NCBI GenBank assembly: GCA_949752795.1
Contig: OX457074.1
Coordinates: 3,547,527 to 3,611,526, forward strand
From: Hyperoodon ampullatus
Lineage: Eukaryota > Chordata > Mammalia > Artiodactyla > Ziphiidae
DNA: 64,000 nt
Reading direction: 5' to 3'
Of the stretch, positions 38,026-50,411 are shown one piece after another (position 1 is the stretch's first letter; each line of letters opens with the position of its first letter). The notes under the pieces are model-generated. The model saw only the letters and a program-made list of their open reading frames with translations. It did not search any database and was not told the origin of the DNA. The position numbers and the translations under genes were made by a program.

Positions 38026-39138
38026 AATATTCTTGCTGCTTGCTCCTATCTTTTCCACTCCAACACTAAGAAACTTGGCTCCCACCATTCATCATCCATT
38101 TATTGTTTGATTAGAGTATACATTTATAGCAGTATAAGAATTGAAAACCCCTACACCCATTGGAAACAACTTTATTGACTAGGGTCCAGTATTCACGTGC
38201 AGTTCCTTTTGCCTTTGGTCTTATAGACTACCCATTTCCAGTGTTACTTAGGTAACACTGGGGGGTACCTTTCCCCCATTTCTTCAGTGAGTTTAATTCA
38301 TATATTTGTAATCAGTTAGATTATGTTGTTGCAGTCTGCATTTTTTCCTGAGATTCCCCAACCTGCTAAATGATTTTTTGAAATTTGCAGACATTAAGGC
38401 TCATTCTTTGTGTTGTAAAGTCCTATAGGTTTTGATAATTACATAAAGCCATGTGTCAACCACTATTAATTAAAGTATCATACAGTATAGTTTCACTGCC
38501 CGAAAAGCCTCCTGTGCTTTACCTATTCATCCCTCCCTGACTCCTCTTGAACCCCTGATCTTTTTGTAGTGTTGCCTTTTCCAGAATGCTATGTAGTTGG
38601 AATCATACAGTATGTAGCCTCTTCAGATTGGCTTCTTTCACATAGTGATATGCATTTAAACTTCCCCCATGTTTTTTCATGGCTTGAGAGCTCATTTCTT
38701 GTTAGCACTGAATAGTATTCCACTGTTTGTATGTACCACAACTTATTTATCCACTCACCTACTGAAGGACACTTTGGTTGCTTCCAAGATTTTAGCAAGT
38801 ATAAATAAAGCTGCTATAAACATTTATGTGCAGATTTTTGTGTGGACATAAGTTTTCAACTCAATTGGGTGAATACTCAGGAGTGTGATTGCTGGATCTT
38901 TTGATAAGACTATGTTTAGCTTTGGAAGAAACCAAACCATCTTCCAAAGTGGCTATACCATTTTACATTCCCATCAGCAATTTATGAGAGTTCTGGTTGC
39001 TCTACATCCTTGCCAGCCATCAGTATTGTCAATTTTTAAAAATTTATCCATTCTAATAGTTATATAGTGATATCGCATTGTTGTTTTAATTTGCAATTCC
39101 CTAATGACACATGATGCTGAGTGTCTTTTCATATGCTT

Positions 39139-39188
39139 ATTTGTCATCTGTGTATCTTCTTTGGTGAGAAGGTACACAGATGACAAAT
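39139..39188. repeat. Near-perfect inverted repeat (22-bp arms, 6-bp loop) within LINE-1
   Basis: Left arm 39139-39160 and right arm 39167-39188 are complementary at 21 of 22 positions around the loop ttggtg. The left arm is normal L1 text (tttgtcatctgtgtatcttc). The right arm is its reverse complement and stands where the normal L1 continuation would be. Confidence 0.93.
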
Positions 39189-39214
39189 GCACATCTTATG
39201 TCCATTTTGTTTTA

Positions 39215-39426
39215 TTTTTATTTTTATTTTTTTTGCAGTACGTGGGCCTTTCACTGCTGTGGCCTCTCCCGTTGCGGAGCACAGGCTCCAGACGCACAGG
39301 CTCAGCGGCCATGGCTCACGGGCCCAGCCGCTCTGCGGCATGTGGGATCTTCCCGGACCGGGGCACGAACCCGTGTCCCCGGCATCGGCAGGCAGACTCT
39401 CAACCACTGCGCCACCAGGGAAGCCC
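39215..39426 (-). mobile_element. CHR-type tRNA-derived SINE, minus strand
   Basis: A/T-rich tail at the left (tttatttttatttttt), cetacean-type GC-rich body and reversed head ccaccagggaagccc. Short duplication gtttta at 39209-39214 and 39427-39432. Inserted in an antisense LINE-1. Confidence 0.93.
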
Positions 39427-39990
39427 GTTTTAAGAGTTCTTTGAATATTTTGGATATAAGTCCTTTATTAGATATGTGTTTTGTAAAGATTTTCTACCAG
39501 TCTTTGGCTTGTCTTTTCATTCTCTTAACACTGTCTTTTGCGGAACAGAAGTTTTCCATTTTCATGAAGCCTAAATTATTTCTTTCATTCATCATGCTTT
39601 TGGTCTTGTAACTAAAAACTCATTGCCAGACCCAAGGTCACCTGCATTTTCTCCTGTGTTATCTTCTAAGGTTTTAGTTTTGCATTTCACATTTAGGTCT
39701 ATGATCCACTTTGAGTTAATTTTTGTGAAAAGTTAGAGCTGTGCCTTGTTTTTTTTTCATTTGGATGTTTAGTTGTCACAGCACAATTTGTTAAAAAGAC
39801 TATCCTCTCTCCACTGAATTGCCTTTACATCTTTGTCAAAGATCAGTTGACTGTGTTTGTGTGAGGCTATTTCTGTGTTCTCTGTTCTGTTCCATTGATC
39901 TGTGTCTGTTCTTCCAACAGTGCTACTCTATCCTGATCACTGTAGCATAGTAGTAAGTCTTTAAGTTGAGTAATGTCAGTCCTTCAGCGT

Positions 39991-40100
39991 TCCTCCTTCT
40001 TTCTCCTCCTGTCATCCTCCCTCTACTCTTCCTCCTCCTCCTCCCCCCTTCCTCTTCCTTTTCTTCTTCTTCTTCCTCTTCTCCTTCTCCTTTTCATTCA
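39991..40100. repeat. CCT/CTT-rich low-complexity tract
   Basis: Polypyrimidine run of ctcctcctcct and cttcttcttc units, purine-free for most of its length. Confidence 0.9.
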
Positions 40101-40311
40101 GTATTGTGTTAAAATATGCTGTGAGAATTTTTGACTTCCTTAAATTTTCTTCATGAATATTATTTTTAATTGGTTATATAATATTTCATTATATGATCTA
40201 TGATATAACCAATAACCAGAGTTTAGTGGAAAAAATACAGAACAGTTGATATCTCATTTTTGTAAATGAAAATAAAAAGGTTTTGTTAGCACAGAATAAA
40301 AACTGAAAGAG

Positions 40312-40443
40312 TTAGGAGTTCCCTGGTGGTCCAGTGATTAGGACTCCATGCTTCCACTGCAGGGGGCACGGGTGCGATCCCTGGTCAGGGAATTAAGATC
40401 CCGCATGCTGCCCGGTATGGCCAAAAAACAAACAAAAAAAAAC
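40312..40443 (+). mobile_element. Short tRNA-derived SINE, plus strand
   Basis: Head ggagttccctggtggtccag and B-box-like ggtgcgatccctgg, then directly an A-rich tail; the usual repeated body is missing. Duplication ctgaaagag at 40303-40311 and 40444-40452. Confidence 0.92.
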
Positions 40444-41322
40444 CTGAAAGAGGATGGGATTGCAAATTTTGTTCCTTATATCAATTTCTTTATTTTCCGA
40501 TGTTTCTACAGTGAGTAACAATGCCTTTTTTATTAGAGGGAAAGGTAAATATGTTTGTGTTTGTTTTCTAAAGTGTGAGAAATATCTTTTCTTCCTTTTC
40601 CCCTCTCAATCTGATATTGGTAATTTGGGTTTTCTCTTTTTTCCTTTTATGAATCTTGATAAAACCTTTAGGGACTTATCAAATTTATTGGTCTTTTAAA
40701 AGAACCAATCAATGTTTTTTTTGGCTCTCTATTTAATTGATTTCCATTCTTATCTTTATTAATTTCTTTTTCCTGCTTGGAGTTTAATTTGTTCTTCTTT
40801 TTCTAGTTTCTTAGGATGAAAACTTAGATCATTGATTTTAATCCTTTCTTCTTTTCTACCATAAGCATTTAAAGCTGTATGTTTCCCTTAAGTGTGGATT
40901 TAACTGCGTCCTACAAATTTGGATGTGTTGTGTTTTATAATCATTCAGTTTATTCAAAGAAGAGTATTTCCTCTTGGATTTATGTTACTTCGAATTGAGG
41001 CTTTTTAGATATCTCATTGTTATTGATTTCTAACTAATTTTATGGTCAGAGAACATACTCTAAGATTTTAGACTTTTGGTGTTTATAAGACTTATTTTAT
41101 GGACTAGAATAAGGTATATCTTGGTGAACATTTCATATGCACTTAAAAAAAGTGTATTCTGTAGTTGTTAGATGTAGCATTCTATGAATGTCAATTAGAT
41201 CAAAGTTGTTGATAGTGTTGTTCAGGTCCTCTATCTCTTTGCTGATTATTTGTCTAGTTGTTCTATTAGTTTCTGAAACAGGGTAGTAAAATCCCCAGCT
41301 ATGATTGTAGATATGTCTTTTT

Positions 41323-41533
41323 TTTTTTTTTTTTTTTTTTTGTGGTACGCGGACCTCTCACTGCTGTGGCCTCTCCTGTTGCGGAGCATGGGCTCCGGAC
41401 GCGCAGGCTCAGCGGCCATGGCTCACGGGCCTAGCTGCTCCGCAGCATGTGGGATCCTCCCGGACCAGGGCATGAACCCGTGTCCCCCGCATCAGCAGGC
41501 GGACTCTCAACCACTGCGCCACCAGGGAAGCCC
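41323..41533 (-). mobile_element. CHR-type tRNA-derived SINE, minus strand
   Basis: T tail at the left, reversed head ccaccagggaagccc at the right. Perfect 17-bp duplication tgtagatatgtcttttt at 41306-41322 and 41534-41550. Confidence 0.95.
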
Positions 41534-41830
41534 TGTAGATATGTCTTTTTCTTACTCTAGTTGCATTGGAATTTGCTTCAAGTATTTTGCAGCTATTTTA
41601 TTATGTGCATACACTTCATAATTGTTTTATCTTCCTGATGACTTGGCCCTTTTATCATTATGAAATATCCCTCTTTATTTCTTGTAATACTCCATGTACT
41701 GAAGTCTACTTTGTCTTACGTTAGTATACCCATTCCCTCTTCCTTATGCTTACTCTTTGCATACTGTATAATTTCAATTCTTTATTTTCAGCCTATCTGT
41801 GTCTTTATATTTAAAGTGTGTCTCTTATAG

Positions 41831-43585
41831 ATTACTTTGAACAATTATATGCCAATAAAATGGACAACCTAGAAGAAATGGACAAATTCCTAGAAATGTA
41901 CAATCTCTCAAGACTGAATCAGGAAGAAATACAAAACATGAATTGAATCAGTAATTGAATCAGTATTTTAAACACTCCCAAGAAACAAAATTCCAGGACT
42001 AGATGGCTTTACAGGTGAATTCTGCCAAACATTTAGCGAAGGGTTAACACCTATCCTTCCCAACTATTCCAAAAAAATTGCAGAGGAAGGAATGCTCTGA
42101 ACGCATTCTGTGAAGCCAGTATCACCCTGATACCAAAACCAAAGATATAACAAAAAAAGAAAATTACAGGCCAGTATCACTGATGAACATAGATGCAAAA
42201 ATCCTCAACAAAATATTAGCAAACCAAATCAACAATACATTAAAAGGATCATACACCATGATCAAATGGGATTAATCCCAGAGATGCAAGGATAGTTCAA
42301 TATCCACAAATCAATCAGTGTGATACACCACATTAACAAATTGAAGAATAAAAATCATATGATCATCATATGTTGCAGAAAAAGATTTTGACAAAATTCA
42401 ACATCCATTTATGATAAAAACTCTCAGTGAAATGCGTATAGAGGGAATATACCTCAACATAATAAAGGCCATGTACAAGCCTACAGCTAACATCATACTG
42501 AATGACAAAAAGCTGAAAGTATTTCCTCTAAGGTCAGGAACAAGATAAGTATGCCCTTGAGGGTGTTATGCTAAGTGAAATAAGTCAGACAGAGAAAGAC
42601 AAATACTGTATGATTTCACTTATATGTAGAATCTTAAAAACAAAACAAATATGAACAAATATAACTAAACGGAAACAGAGTCATGGATACAGAGAATAAA
42701 CAGGTGGTAGCCAGAGGGGAGGGTAGTGGGGAGGTGGGAGGAGAGAAATAGGTGAGGGAGATTAAGAGGTACAGACTTCCAGTTACAAAATAAATGAGTC
42801 ACAGGTATGAAATATACAGTTTGGAGAATATAGCCAATAATTATGTAATATCTTTGTATGCTGACAGATAACTAGACTTATCATGGTAATCATTTTGAGA
42901 TGTATAGAAATTTTGAATCATTATGTTGTGTGCCAGGAACTAACATAGTGTTTACGTCAATTACACTTCAAAAACAAATAAACAAACTCATAGAAAAAGA
43001 GATCAGATTTGCAATTGCCAAAGGTGGAGGGTGGAGGGAGGGGGAACTGGATGAAGGCAGTCAAAAGATGCAGATCTCCAGGGCTTCCCTGGTGGCGCAG
43101 TGGTTGAGAGTCCGCCTGCCGATGCAGGGGACACGGGTTCGTGCCCCGGTCCGGGAAGATGCTGCGGAGCGGCTGGGCCCGTGAGCCATGGCTGCTGAGC
43201 CTGCGCATCCAGAGCCTGTGCTCTGCAATGGGAGAGGCTGTAACAGTGAGAGGCCCGTGTACCGAAAAAAAAAAAAAAAAAAGATACAGAACTCCAGTCA
43301 TAAGATAAATAAGTACTAGGAATGTAATGTACATGATAAATATAATTAACACCGCTGTACAGTTTATATGAAAGTTGTTAAGAGAGTAAATCCTTAGAGG
43401 TCTTATCACAAGGAAAAAAATTTTTATTTCTTTAATTTTGTGTCTATATGAGATGATAGGTATTCATTGATCTTACTGTGGTAATCATTTCATGGCATAT
43501 ATAAGTCAAATCATTATGCTGTACATCTTAAACTTACATAGTGCTGTATGTCAATTATATCTCAATAAAACTGGAAGGAAAAAAG
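41831..43585 (+). mobile_element. LINE-1, plus strand, nested, internally deleted
   Basis: Starts in mid ORF2 (ttatatgccaataaaatgga, cattccaggacta region) and runs to about 42555. It then jumps directly to the 3' UTR (gggtgttatgctaagtgaaa), so the rest of the reverse transcriptase region is missing. It ends caataaaactggaagg plus A-rich sequence. Duplication tgtctcttatag / tgtctcctgtag at 41819-41830 and 43586-43597 (two mismatches). A SINE is inserted at 43082. Confidence 0.85.
43082..43281 (+). mobile_element. CHR-type tRNA-derived SINE, plus strand
   Basis: The only GC-rich cetacean-type copy on the + strand. Head ggcttccctggtggcgcag, A box tggcgcagtgg at 43093-43103, B box ggttcgtgccc at 43136-43146, poly-A tail at the right. 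Duplication agatgcagatctccag / agatacagaactccag at 43066-43081 and 43282-43297. Confidence 0.95.
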
Positions 43586-44690
43586 TGTCTCCTGTAGACA
43601 GCATATAATTGGGTCTTGCATTTTTATTCAGTTAGAAAAATCTCTGCTTTTTAATTGAAGTGTTTAATTCATTTACATCTAATATAACTGTTGTTATGGA
43701 TGGATTTAGGGTCTACCATTTAACTATCTGTTTTGCAATTGGCACTTTTTTTATTACACTTGCTTTTAAAAAAATTAATCAAATGCTTTTAGTATTCCAT
43801 TTTAATTTCTCTATTTTAAAAAATTGTTCCTCCTTATTTTGTTTGTTAGGGTTGTTCCAGTGATTACAATATGTTCCTTAACTTATCACAGGCTACTCAG
43901 AATTAATTTTATACCACTAAAGGGGGTTCATTTTCTCCCCTTCCCCATCCTCTGTTTTATTGCTGTCACATATTTTGCATGTACATATATTATAAACTGT
44001 GCAATGCAGTGTTATAATCTGTGCTTTAGCTTGCCAGTTATCTTTTGAAGAAATTAAGAGAAAGAGGAAAAAAGTGATAATATTTTATATTTATCCACAT
44101 ATTTAGCATTTTGGTACCCCTGTAGATCTGAATTTCCCTTTGGTGTCAGTTCCCTTCAGCTTGATGAATTTCATTTAGATTTTTTTTTTTAGAGCAGGTT
44201 TGTTAGCAAAAAGTTTTCTCCGTTTTTGTTTATCTGATAAACGTCTTTATTTTGCCTGTACATTTTGACAGCTATTGTCATTGGATATAGAATTCTGGGT
44301 TGACAGGTTTTTTTCCCTTTTTCTTTTCAGCACTTTAAATGTGTCATTCTAGTGTCTTCTGGCCTCCATTATTTTTGATGAAAAGTCAACTCTCATTCCT
44401 ATCATTACTTTCTTATGGGTAATGGGTCATTTTCTCTAGCTTCTTTGAAATTCTTCTCTTTATCTTAGGTTTTCAGCAGTTTGACTATAATTTGCCAGTG
44501 TTTAGTTTTCTTTATGTTTATCCTAGTTGAGGTCCACTGAGCTTCTTGAATCTGTAAATTAATATTTTTCATCAAATTTGGGAAATTTTTGACGATTATT
44601 TCTTCTGGTACATTTTCTGTCCTATTCTGGTTTTAACCTTCTTCTGAGATTCCAAGTATATGTAAGTTGTGGCATTTGGTGTTTTCTCAC

Positions 44691-45239
44691 AGCCCACTAA
44701 GCTTTTTGCCTAAGGGTGCTCCCTTGCCACTCCACCCCACATGGAGTGGGAGTACCTTTAGGTGAAAAGCTATATAAACACAAGTCTCACCCTGCAGTTC
44801 CTTTCTTTCAAGGATCAAATCCCCACCAATTTCTGCCTGCTTTTGGCTACTGTTTGATGCCCTAAAATAGTTGCTTTTTAATTTTTTGTCTAATGTTGAT
44901 AATTCTTATCTATGGGAAAGTCATTCCAACATAAGCTATTCTACTATTACCCAGAAAGCTACCGATTTTTAAAGCATTTATTTTCTGGCTACCCTAGTGA
45001 ATTCTTACAATTTCTAAAAGTTTTCCAACTTCATAGTTTTAAGCTTATATGTCTTTGGTTATAATATCTGTGCATAATGACTTTTTTTTTTCCTTCTAAG
45101 ACTTCTTTTTGTCTAGAACCTCCAGAACAATGTTATTTGACAGTGAGAGTAGCTGGAAAAACAATCTTTAATAATAATGACTTTAGTTTTTCAGCCATAA
45201 ATATGATGCTAGTTTGCGACATATATATTCCTTAGGTTA
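44691..45239. other. Intron 1, unassigned, probably old LINE-1
   Basis: AT-rich sequence between two antisense LINE-1 stretches. No clear signature. Confidence 0.35.
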
Positions 45240-45491
45240 AGAAGGTATTCTTTTACTTCTATTTAATATAGTTTTGTCACAAATAGATAATAAATATCAT
45301 CAGAGGTGGTTTTGTCATTTGCCAAGAGGTTTGTATAGACTTCTCTTTTAACCTATTAAATAAATATCTAATAAATCAGTAATATTGAAACATCTTTATA
45401 TTCCCAGGATAAACTATATTATTCTTTTAATATACTGCTAGGTGTGATCTACTAGTATTTTATTTAGGATTTTGTGTCTGTATTAACTTTA

Positions 45492-46014
45492 TTTTTTAAT
45501 TCTATTTTTAAAATTTAAAAAAACTTTTTCTTTTATATTGGAGTATAGCTGATTAACAATGCTGTGTTATTCCTGTCCTGCATAGCATAGGGAGATCAGC
45601 TTGGTGCTTTGTGACCACCTAGAGGGGTGGGATAGGGAGGGTGGGAGGGAGACGCAAGAGGGAGGGGGATATGGGGATATATGTATACATAAAGCTGATT
45701 CACTTTGTTATACAGCAACAACTAACACAACATTGTACAGCAACTATACTCCAATAAAGATGTTAAAAAAAAAAACAAAACCCCTCCCCAATGCTGTGTT
45801 AGTTTCAGGCGCACAGCAAAGTGACTCAGCCATACACACACATGCATCCATTCCCCTTCAAATTCTCTTCCCATCTAGGTCATCTCATAATACCAAGCAG
45901 ACTTCCCTGTGCTTACACAGTAGGTCCCCCGTTGGCCATCCATTTAAAACATAGCAGTATGTACATGCCAATTCTAAACTCCCTAACTATCCCCGCCCCC
46001 CACCCTTCCCTCTA
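45492..46014 (-). mobile_element. LINE-1 3' end, minus strand, nested, split by a further L1
   Basis: 3' end read in reverse (ttatattggagtatagctga, then agtttcaggcgcacagcaaa, atctcataataccaagcaga). Duplication tattaacttta at 45481-45491 and 46015-46025. A sense L1 fragment sits inside it at 45570-45788. Confidence 0.85.
45570..45788 (+). mobile_element. LINE-1 3' end fragment, plus strand, doubly nested
   Basis: About 220 bp: gtgaccacctagaggggtgg to tactccaataaagatgttaa and an A tail. Perfect duplication caatgctgtgtta at 45557-45569 and 45789-45801. Confidence 0.92.
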
Positions 46015-47641
46015 TATTAACTTTAAACTGATTCCTTTTAGTGCTCTTTTAGAACTGTGGTTATGCTAGGTTATACCAAATGATTTGAGAAGTTTCTCAT
46101 AATTTGAGAATTATGTTCTGGAATAATTTATATAGAACAAGAATTATTCATTACTTAAAGGTTTGAAAAACATCAAAAAACTACATTAATATGAACTTAA
46201 AAAAACATTTAGCAACCTTTTCTTCTTTTCCCCTGATTATTAGCCTGTTCAGGATTCAGGTTTTCCATTTCTCAATTCAGTTTTAGAAATTTATATTTTT
46301 CTCAGAAACTTTCATGGAGATTTTCATATTTATTTGCATGGCACTTTATTTTGTTTACATAGCACTTTGTTTTTGAAATAATCTTTTAAAGGGATAAAAG
46401 TGATGCCCACTATCATAAAATTTAAATATGCATAAAAACACAAAAAAGAAAATTAAAATAACTTGAAATGTCACCAACTTTATGAAATATTTCATTATCT
46501 TTAAAAAATTTTTGTGTTTGTTATTGCTTCTTTTTATTCTACCTCATTTCTGTGTATTTGTGCGTTCTCTCCTTTTTCCTTGATTACATTTGCTGATGAT
46601 ATATCAATTTATTGGATTTCCCCCTCACTTCTGAAAAGTCCCAGCTCTTATATTTATTTAGCATTTGTATATATTTTTTTCTCACTATTTTTAAGTTCAG
46701 TGGTTTTGTAACCACTAAGCTGTGCAATGGAACCCTTTTCAAAATTGAAATCTTATGTGAAATCCCAGTGTTTCACTCACTTGACCCCACCCCAACCCCA
46801 ACTCCTTCTCTTTCTTATCAGACGCTTATGACTACAGAGAGCACTGTTAGACAACCACTGTTCTGACTTATTAATTCTGCTTTTATCTTTATTGTTTCTT
46901 TTCTCCTCCTTTCCATAGGCTGGTTTATTGCTCTTTTCTGATTTTTTGAATTTGGTGCTTATTGTATTTCTTTTCATTCTTTTTTATTTAATATTGGAAA
47001 TATTGAAGTCTACAAATCTGTCACTCTGTACAATGCTGGTCACATTTTATAATATTTTACACAGACTGTTTTCTCAGTACGTGGTAATTATAGTAATTAT
47101 AATTTCACAATTATTGTCATCAGTGATATATAACCTTATGAATTTTATCTGTTTTGCTACCTTTTTCTCTTTTTTCTATATTTTATTATATTGAATATTT
47201 TTAAAATCTTTTGTTCTACTTTTATTACATTAGTGTTTGAAAAATCATAGTTAAACCCATTTGCTTTAATTATCATTGTCCAGGATGGAATAGTACCCAT
47301 TAGCCCTATGTAAATAAGTAATTTAACATGTTTTTCTTCTTCTCTATTCCTTTTCTAACTGCATTCAGATGCTTATTACATTCTTTTGACAAACGTCTTA
47401 ATTAAGAATTACTTTTTAAAATAAGTTTTAAAATATACTTAACCACAAGTATCTAGATTTAACTTATTTTGCTGTTTTGAATTTCATCACCACCTCTTTC
47501 TGTTGATCAGTGTGTCCTTGAAAAGATTTTCTTCAGGAAAGAATGTAGGTGGTAGAAATTCAGAGCCACAACTGTTTGAAAATGTTTTGCTAGCCTCCTT
47601 CATGTTATATAACCAACATCTTGACTATACTTAGAATTCTT

Positions 47642-47849
47642 TTTTTTTTTTTTTTTGCTGTACGCGGGCCTCTCACTGTTGTGGCCTCTCCCATTGCGGA
47701 GCACAGGCTCCGGACGCGCAGGCTCAGCGGCCATGGCTCATGGGCCCAGCCGCTCTGCGGCATGTGGGATCTTCCCGGACCAGGGCACGAACCCGTGTCC
47801 CCTGCATCGGCAGGCAGACTCCCAACCACTGCGGCACCAGGAAGCCCTG
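47642..47849 (-). mobile_element. CHR-type tRNA-derived SINE, minus strand
   Basis: T tail at the left, reversed head accaggaagccc at the right (one G lost from the usual agggaag). Perfect 12-bp duplication cttagaattctt at 47630-47641 and 47850-47861. Confidence 0.94.
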
Positions 47850-48064
47850 CTTAGAATTCTTGAGCACGGTATTTTTCCTTAAAAGCACTGTAAAACTTTC
47901 ATCTTCTAGTGCTTATTTTGTGGAGAGGCCATTTTGACTCTTATTTTGTAGACTACTTATTTTTTCCCATGTCGGTGCTTGAGGAATGTTTTCATTTTCC
48001 ATCAGTTTTGAAATTTCAGAAGGATATGCGTAGATGTTGTAATTTGTTCATTTATACATTCTTT

Positions 48065-48270
48065 TTGTGTGTGTGTGTGTGGTATGCGGGCCTCTTACTG
48101 TTGTGGCATCTCCCATTGCGGAGCACAGGCTCCGGACACGCAGGCTCAGTGGCCATGGCTCACGGGTCCAGCCGCTCCGCGGCATGTGGGATCCTCCTGG
48201 ACCAGGGCACGAACCCGTGTCCCCTGCATGGGCAGGCAGACTCTCAACCACTGTGCCACCAGGGAAGCCC
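48065..48270 (-). mobile_element. CHR-type tRNA-derived SINE with a TG-repeat tail, minus strand
   Basis: Cetacean-type body and reversed head, but the expected T tail is mostly replaced by a (TG)n run at 48066-48081. Duplication catttatacattcttt at 48049-48064 against catttatattttttaa from 48271. Confidence 0.9.
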
Positions 48271-48756
48271 CATTTATATTTTTTAACAGCTTCATTGAGA
48301 TATAGTTCGTATGCCATACACCCTACCCATTTAAAGTGTACAATCCAATGGCTTTTAGTATAGTATTCACAGAGTTGTGCAATCATCACCAAGGTAAATT
48401 TTAGAACATTTTAATCATCCCCAAAGAAAACTTGAACCCCCTTAGCTTTCATTCTCCAATCTGCCTCCAGTTCTCCCACAGCCCTAGGCATCCACTAACC
48501 TACTTTCTGTTTCTATAGATTTTTGCCTATCCTGTATATTTCATGTAAATGGAATTACATAATATGTAGCCCTTGTGACTCATTTCTTTTGTTTGGCGAA
48601 ATAATGATTTCAGAGATTTATTTGTATTGTAGCATTTCATTTTTTATTGCTGAATAATATTCCATTATATAGATATGCCATATTTTATTTATCTATTCAT
48701 CAGCCGATGGACATTTGGGTTTTGTCCACATATTGGCTATTAAGAATAATGCTGCT

Positions 48757-49725
48757 CAGAAGACCTAAATAGACATTTCTCCAAAGAAGATATACAGATT
48801 GCCAACAAATACATGAAAGGATGCTCAACATCACTAATCATTAGAGAAGTGCAAATCAAAACTACAATGAGGTATCACCTCACACCAGTCAGAATGGCCA
48901 TCACCAAAAAATCTACAAACAAGAAATGCTGGAGAGGGTGTGGAGAAAAGGGAACCCTCTTGCACTGTTGGTGGGAATGGAAATTTATACAGCCACTATG
49001 GAGAACGGTATGGAGGTTCCTTAAAAAACTGAAAATAGAACTACCATACGATCCAGCAATCCCACTCCTGGGCATATACCCTGAGAAAACCATAATTCAA
49101 AAAGAGACATGTACCACAGTGTTCATCACAGTACTATTTACAATAGCCAGGACATGAAAGCAACCTAAGTGTCCATCAACAGATGAATGGATAAAGAAGA
49201 TGTGGCACATATATACAATGGAATATTACTCAGCCATAAAAAGAAACGAAATTGAGTTATTTGTAGTGAGGTGGATGGACCTAGAATCTGTAATACAGAG
49301 TGAAGTAAGTCAGAAAGAGAAAAACAAATACCGTATGCTAACACATATATATGGAATCTAAAAAAAAAAAAAAGGTTCTGATGAACCTAGGGGCAGGACA
49401 GGAATAAAGACGTCGATGTACAGAACAGACTTGAGGACATGGGGAGGGGGAAGGGTAAGCTGGGACGAAGTGAGAGAGTGGCATGGACATATATACACTA
49501 CCAAGTGTAAAACAGATAGCTAGTGAGAAGCAGCTGCATGGCACAGGGAGATCAGCTCGGTGCTTTGTGACCACCTAGAGGGGTGGGATAGGGAGGGTAG
49601 GAGGGAGATGCAAGAGGGAGGGGATATGGGGATATATGTATATGTATAGCTGATTCACTTTGTTATACATCAGAAACTAGCACAACATTGTAAAGCAATT
49701 TTACTCCAATAAAGATGTTTAAAAA
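48757..49725 (+). mobile_element. LINE-1 3' part, plus strand, nested
   Basis: 969 bp, covering the ORF2 C-terminal part (a frame of 114 codons with HLTPVRMAI and [12 protein letters not shown]), the 3' UTR and tail. Duplication aataatgctgct at 48745-48756 and 49726-49737, perfect. Low decay compared with its host, so clearly younger. Confidence 0.93.
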
Positions 49726-50245
49726 AATAATGCTGCTATGAACATTTGTGTACAAGTTTTTGTTTGAACACCTGTTTTCATTTCTCTTGGGCAATATCTA
49801 GTAGTGGAATTGCTTGGTCATATGGTAACTCTCTGTTCAGCCTTTTGAGGAACTGCCAGTTCCTCAAAATGGCAGCACCATTTTATATTCCCACTGGCAA
49901 TGTATGAGGGTCCTAATTTCTCTCCATCTTCAACAGCACTTGTTATTGTCCATCTTCTTAACTGTAGCCGTCCTAGTGGATGTAAAGTGGTACCTCATTG
50001 TGGTTCATTTTCCTGGTATCAACTGATGTTGAGCATCTTTTCATTTGTTTATTGGTCATTTGTATATCTTCTTCGGATAAATGTCTATTTAGATCCTCTG
50101 CTTGTTTTAAGATTGGGTTATTTGTCTTTTTATTATTGAGTTGTAAGAGCTTTTTATATTTCTGCATATGTTTCCTATCAGATATATGATTTGCAAAATT
50201 TTTCTCACTTTCTTGATAGCACCCTTTGAACCATAATAGTTTTTC

Positions 50246-50411
50246 TTTTTTTTAAGTCTTTATTGAATTTGTTACAATATTGCTTCTGTTTTATGTTTTG
50301 GTGTTTTGGCTGTGAGGCATATGGGATTTTAGTTCCCCGAGCAGGGATCGAATCCGCACCACCTGCATTGGAAGGTGAAGTCTTAACCACAGGACCACCG
50401 GAGAAGTCCCC
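50246..50411 (-). mobile_element. Short tRNA-derived SINE, minus strand
   Basis: Reversed head gaccaccggagaagtcc and B-box complement gggatcgaatcc; the tail contains a ttttggctgtgaggcat stretch. Duplication aatagtttttc / agtagtttttc at 50235-50245 and 50412-50422. Confidence 0.88.

Larger units (their letters stand above)
38395..39955 (-). mobile_element. Old LINE-1, minus strand, interrupted by a SINE
   Basis: A second antisense L1 copy (3' UTR and ORF2 end): gttggaatcatacagtatgt, ccaaagtggctataccattt, then after the SINE attttggatataagtccttt, cattgccagacccaaggtca and tctgttccattgatctgtg. It carries the inverted repeat at 39139-39188. Confidence 0.85.
40600..44690 (-). mobile_element. Old LINE-1, minus strand, ORF2 endonuclease region, interrupted
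   Basis: Antisense ORF2 text in two blocks, 40600-41830 (for example atttatggtcagagaacata, tctatgaatgtcaattagat) and 43586-44690 (for example cagcatataattgggtcttg, tcaaatttgggaaatttttg). A sense LINE-1 at 41831-43585 and a SINE at 41323-41533 are inserted in it. The joint across the sense copy is continuous (gtctcttatag resumes as gtctcctgtagacagc). Decayed, no usable ORF. Confidence 0.8.
45240..47260 (-). mobile_element. Old LINE-1 ORF2, minus strand, diverged
   Basis: Antisense ORF2 patches: atattcccaggataaactat and attttatttaggattttgtg at the left, gtggttatgctaggttatac after the nested insertion, tcccagctcttatatttatt at 46640 and ataggctggtttattgctc near 46915. Patchy; parts between are unassigned. 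Confidence 0.55.

Noticed and set aside
40453..43585. Twin-priming inversion of one LINE-1
   Set aside because: The antisense block at 40600-41830 followed by a sense block looked like a 5' inversion. Antisense text resumes exactly at 43586 with a duplicated target site, so nested insertion explains it better.
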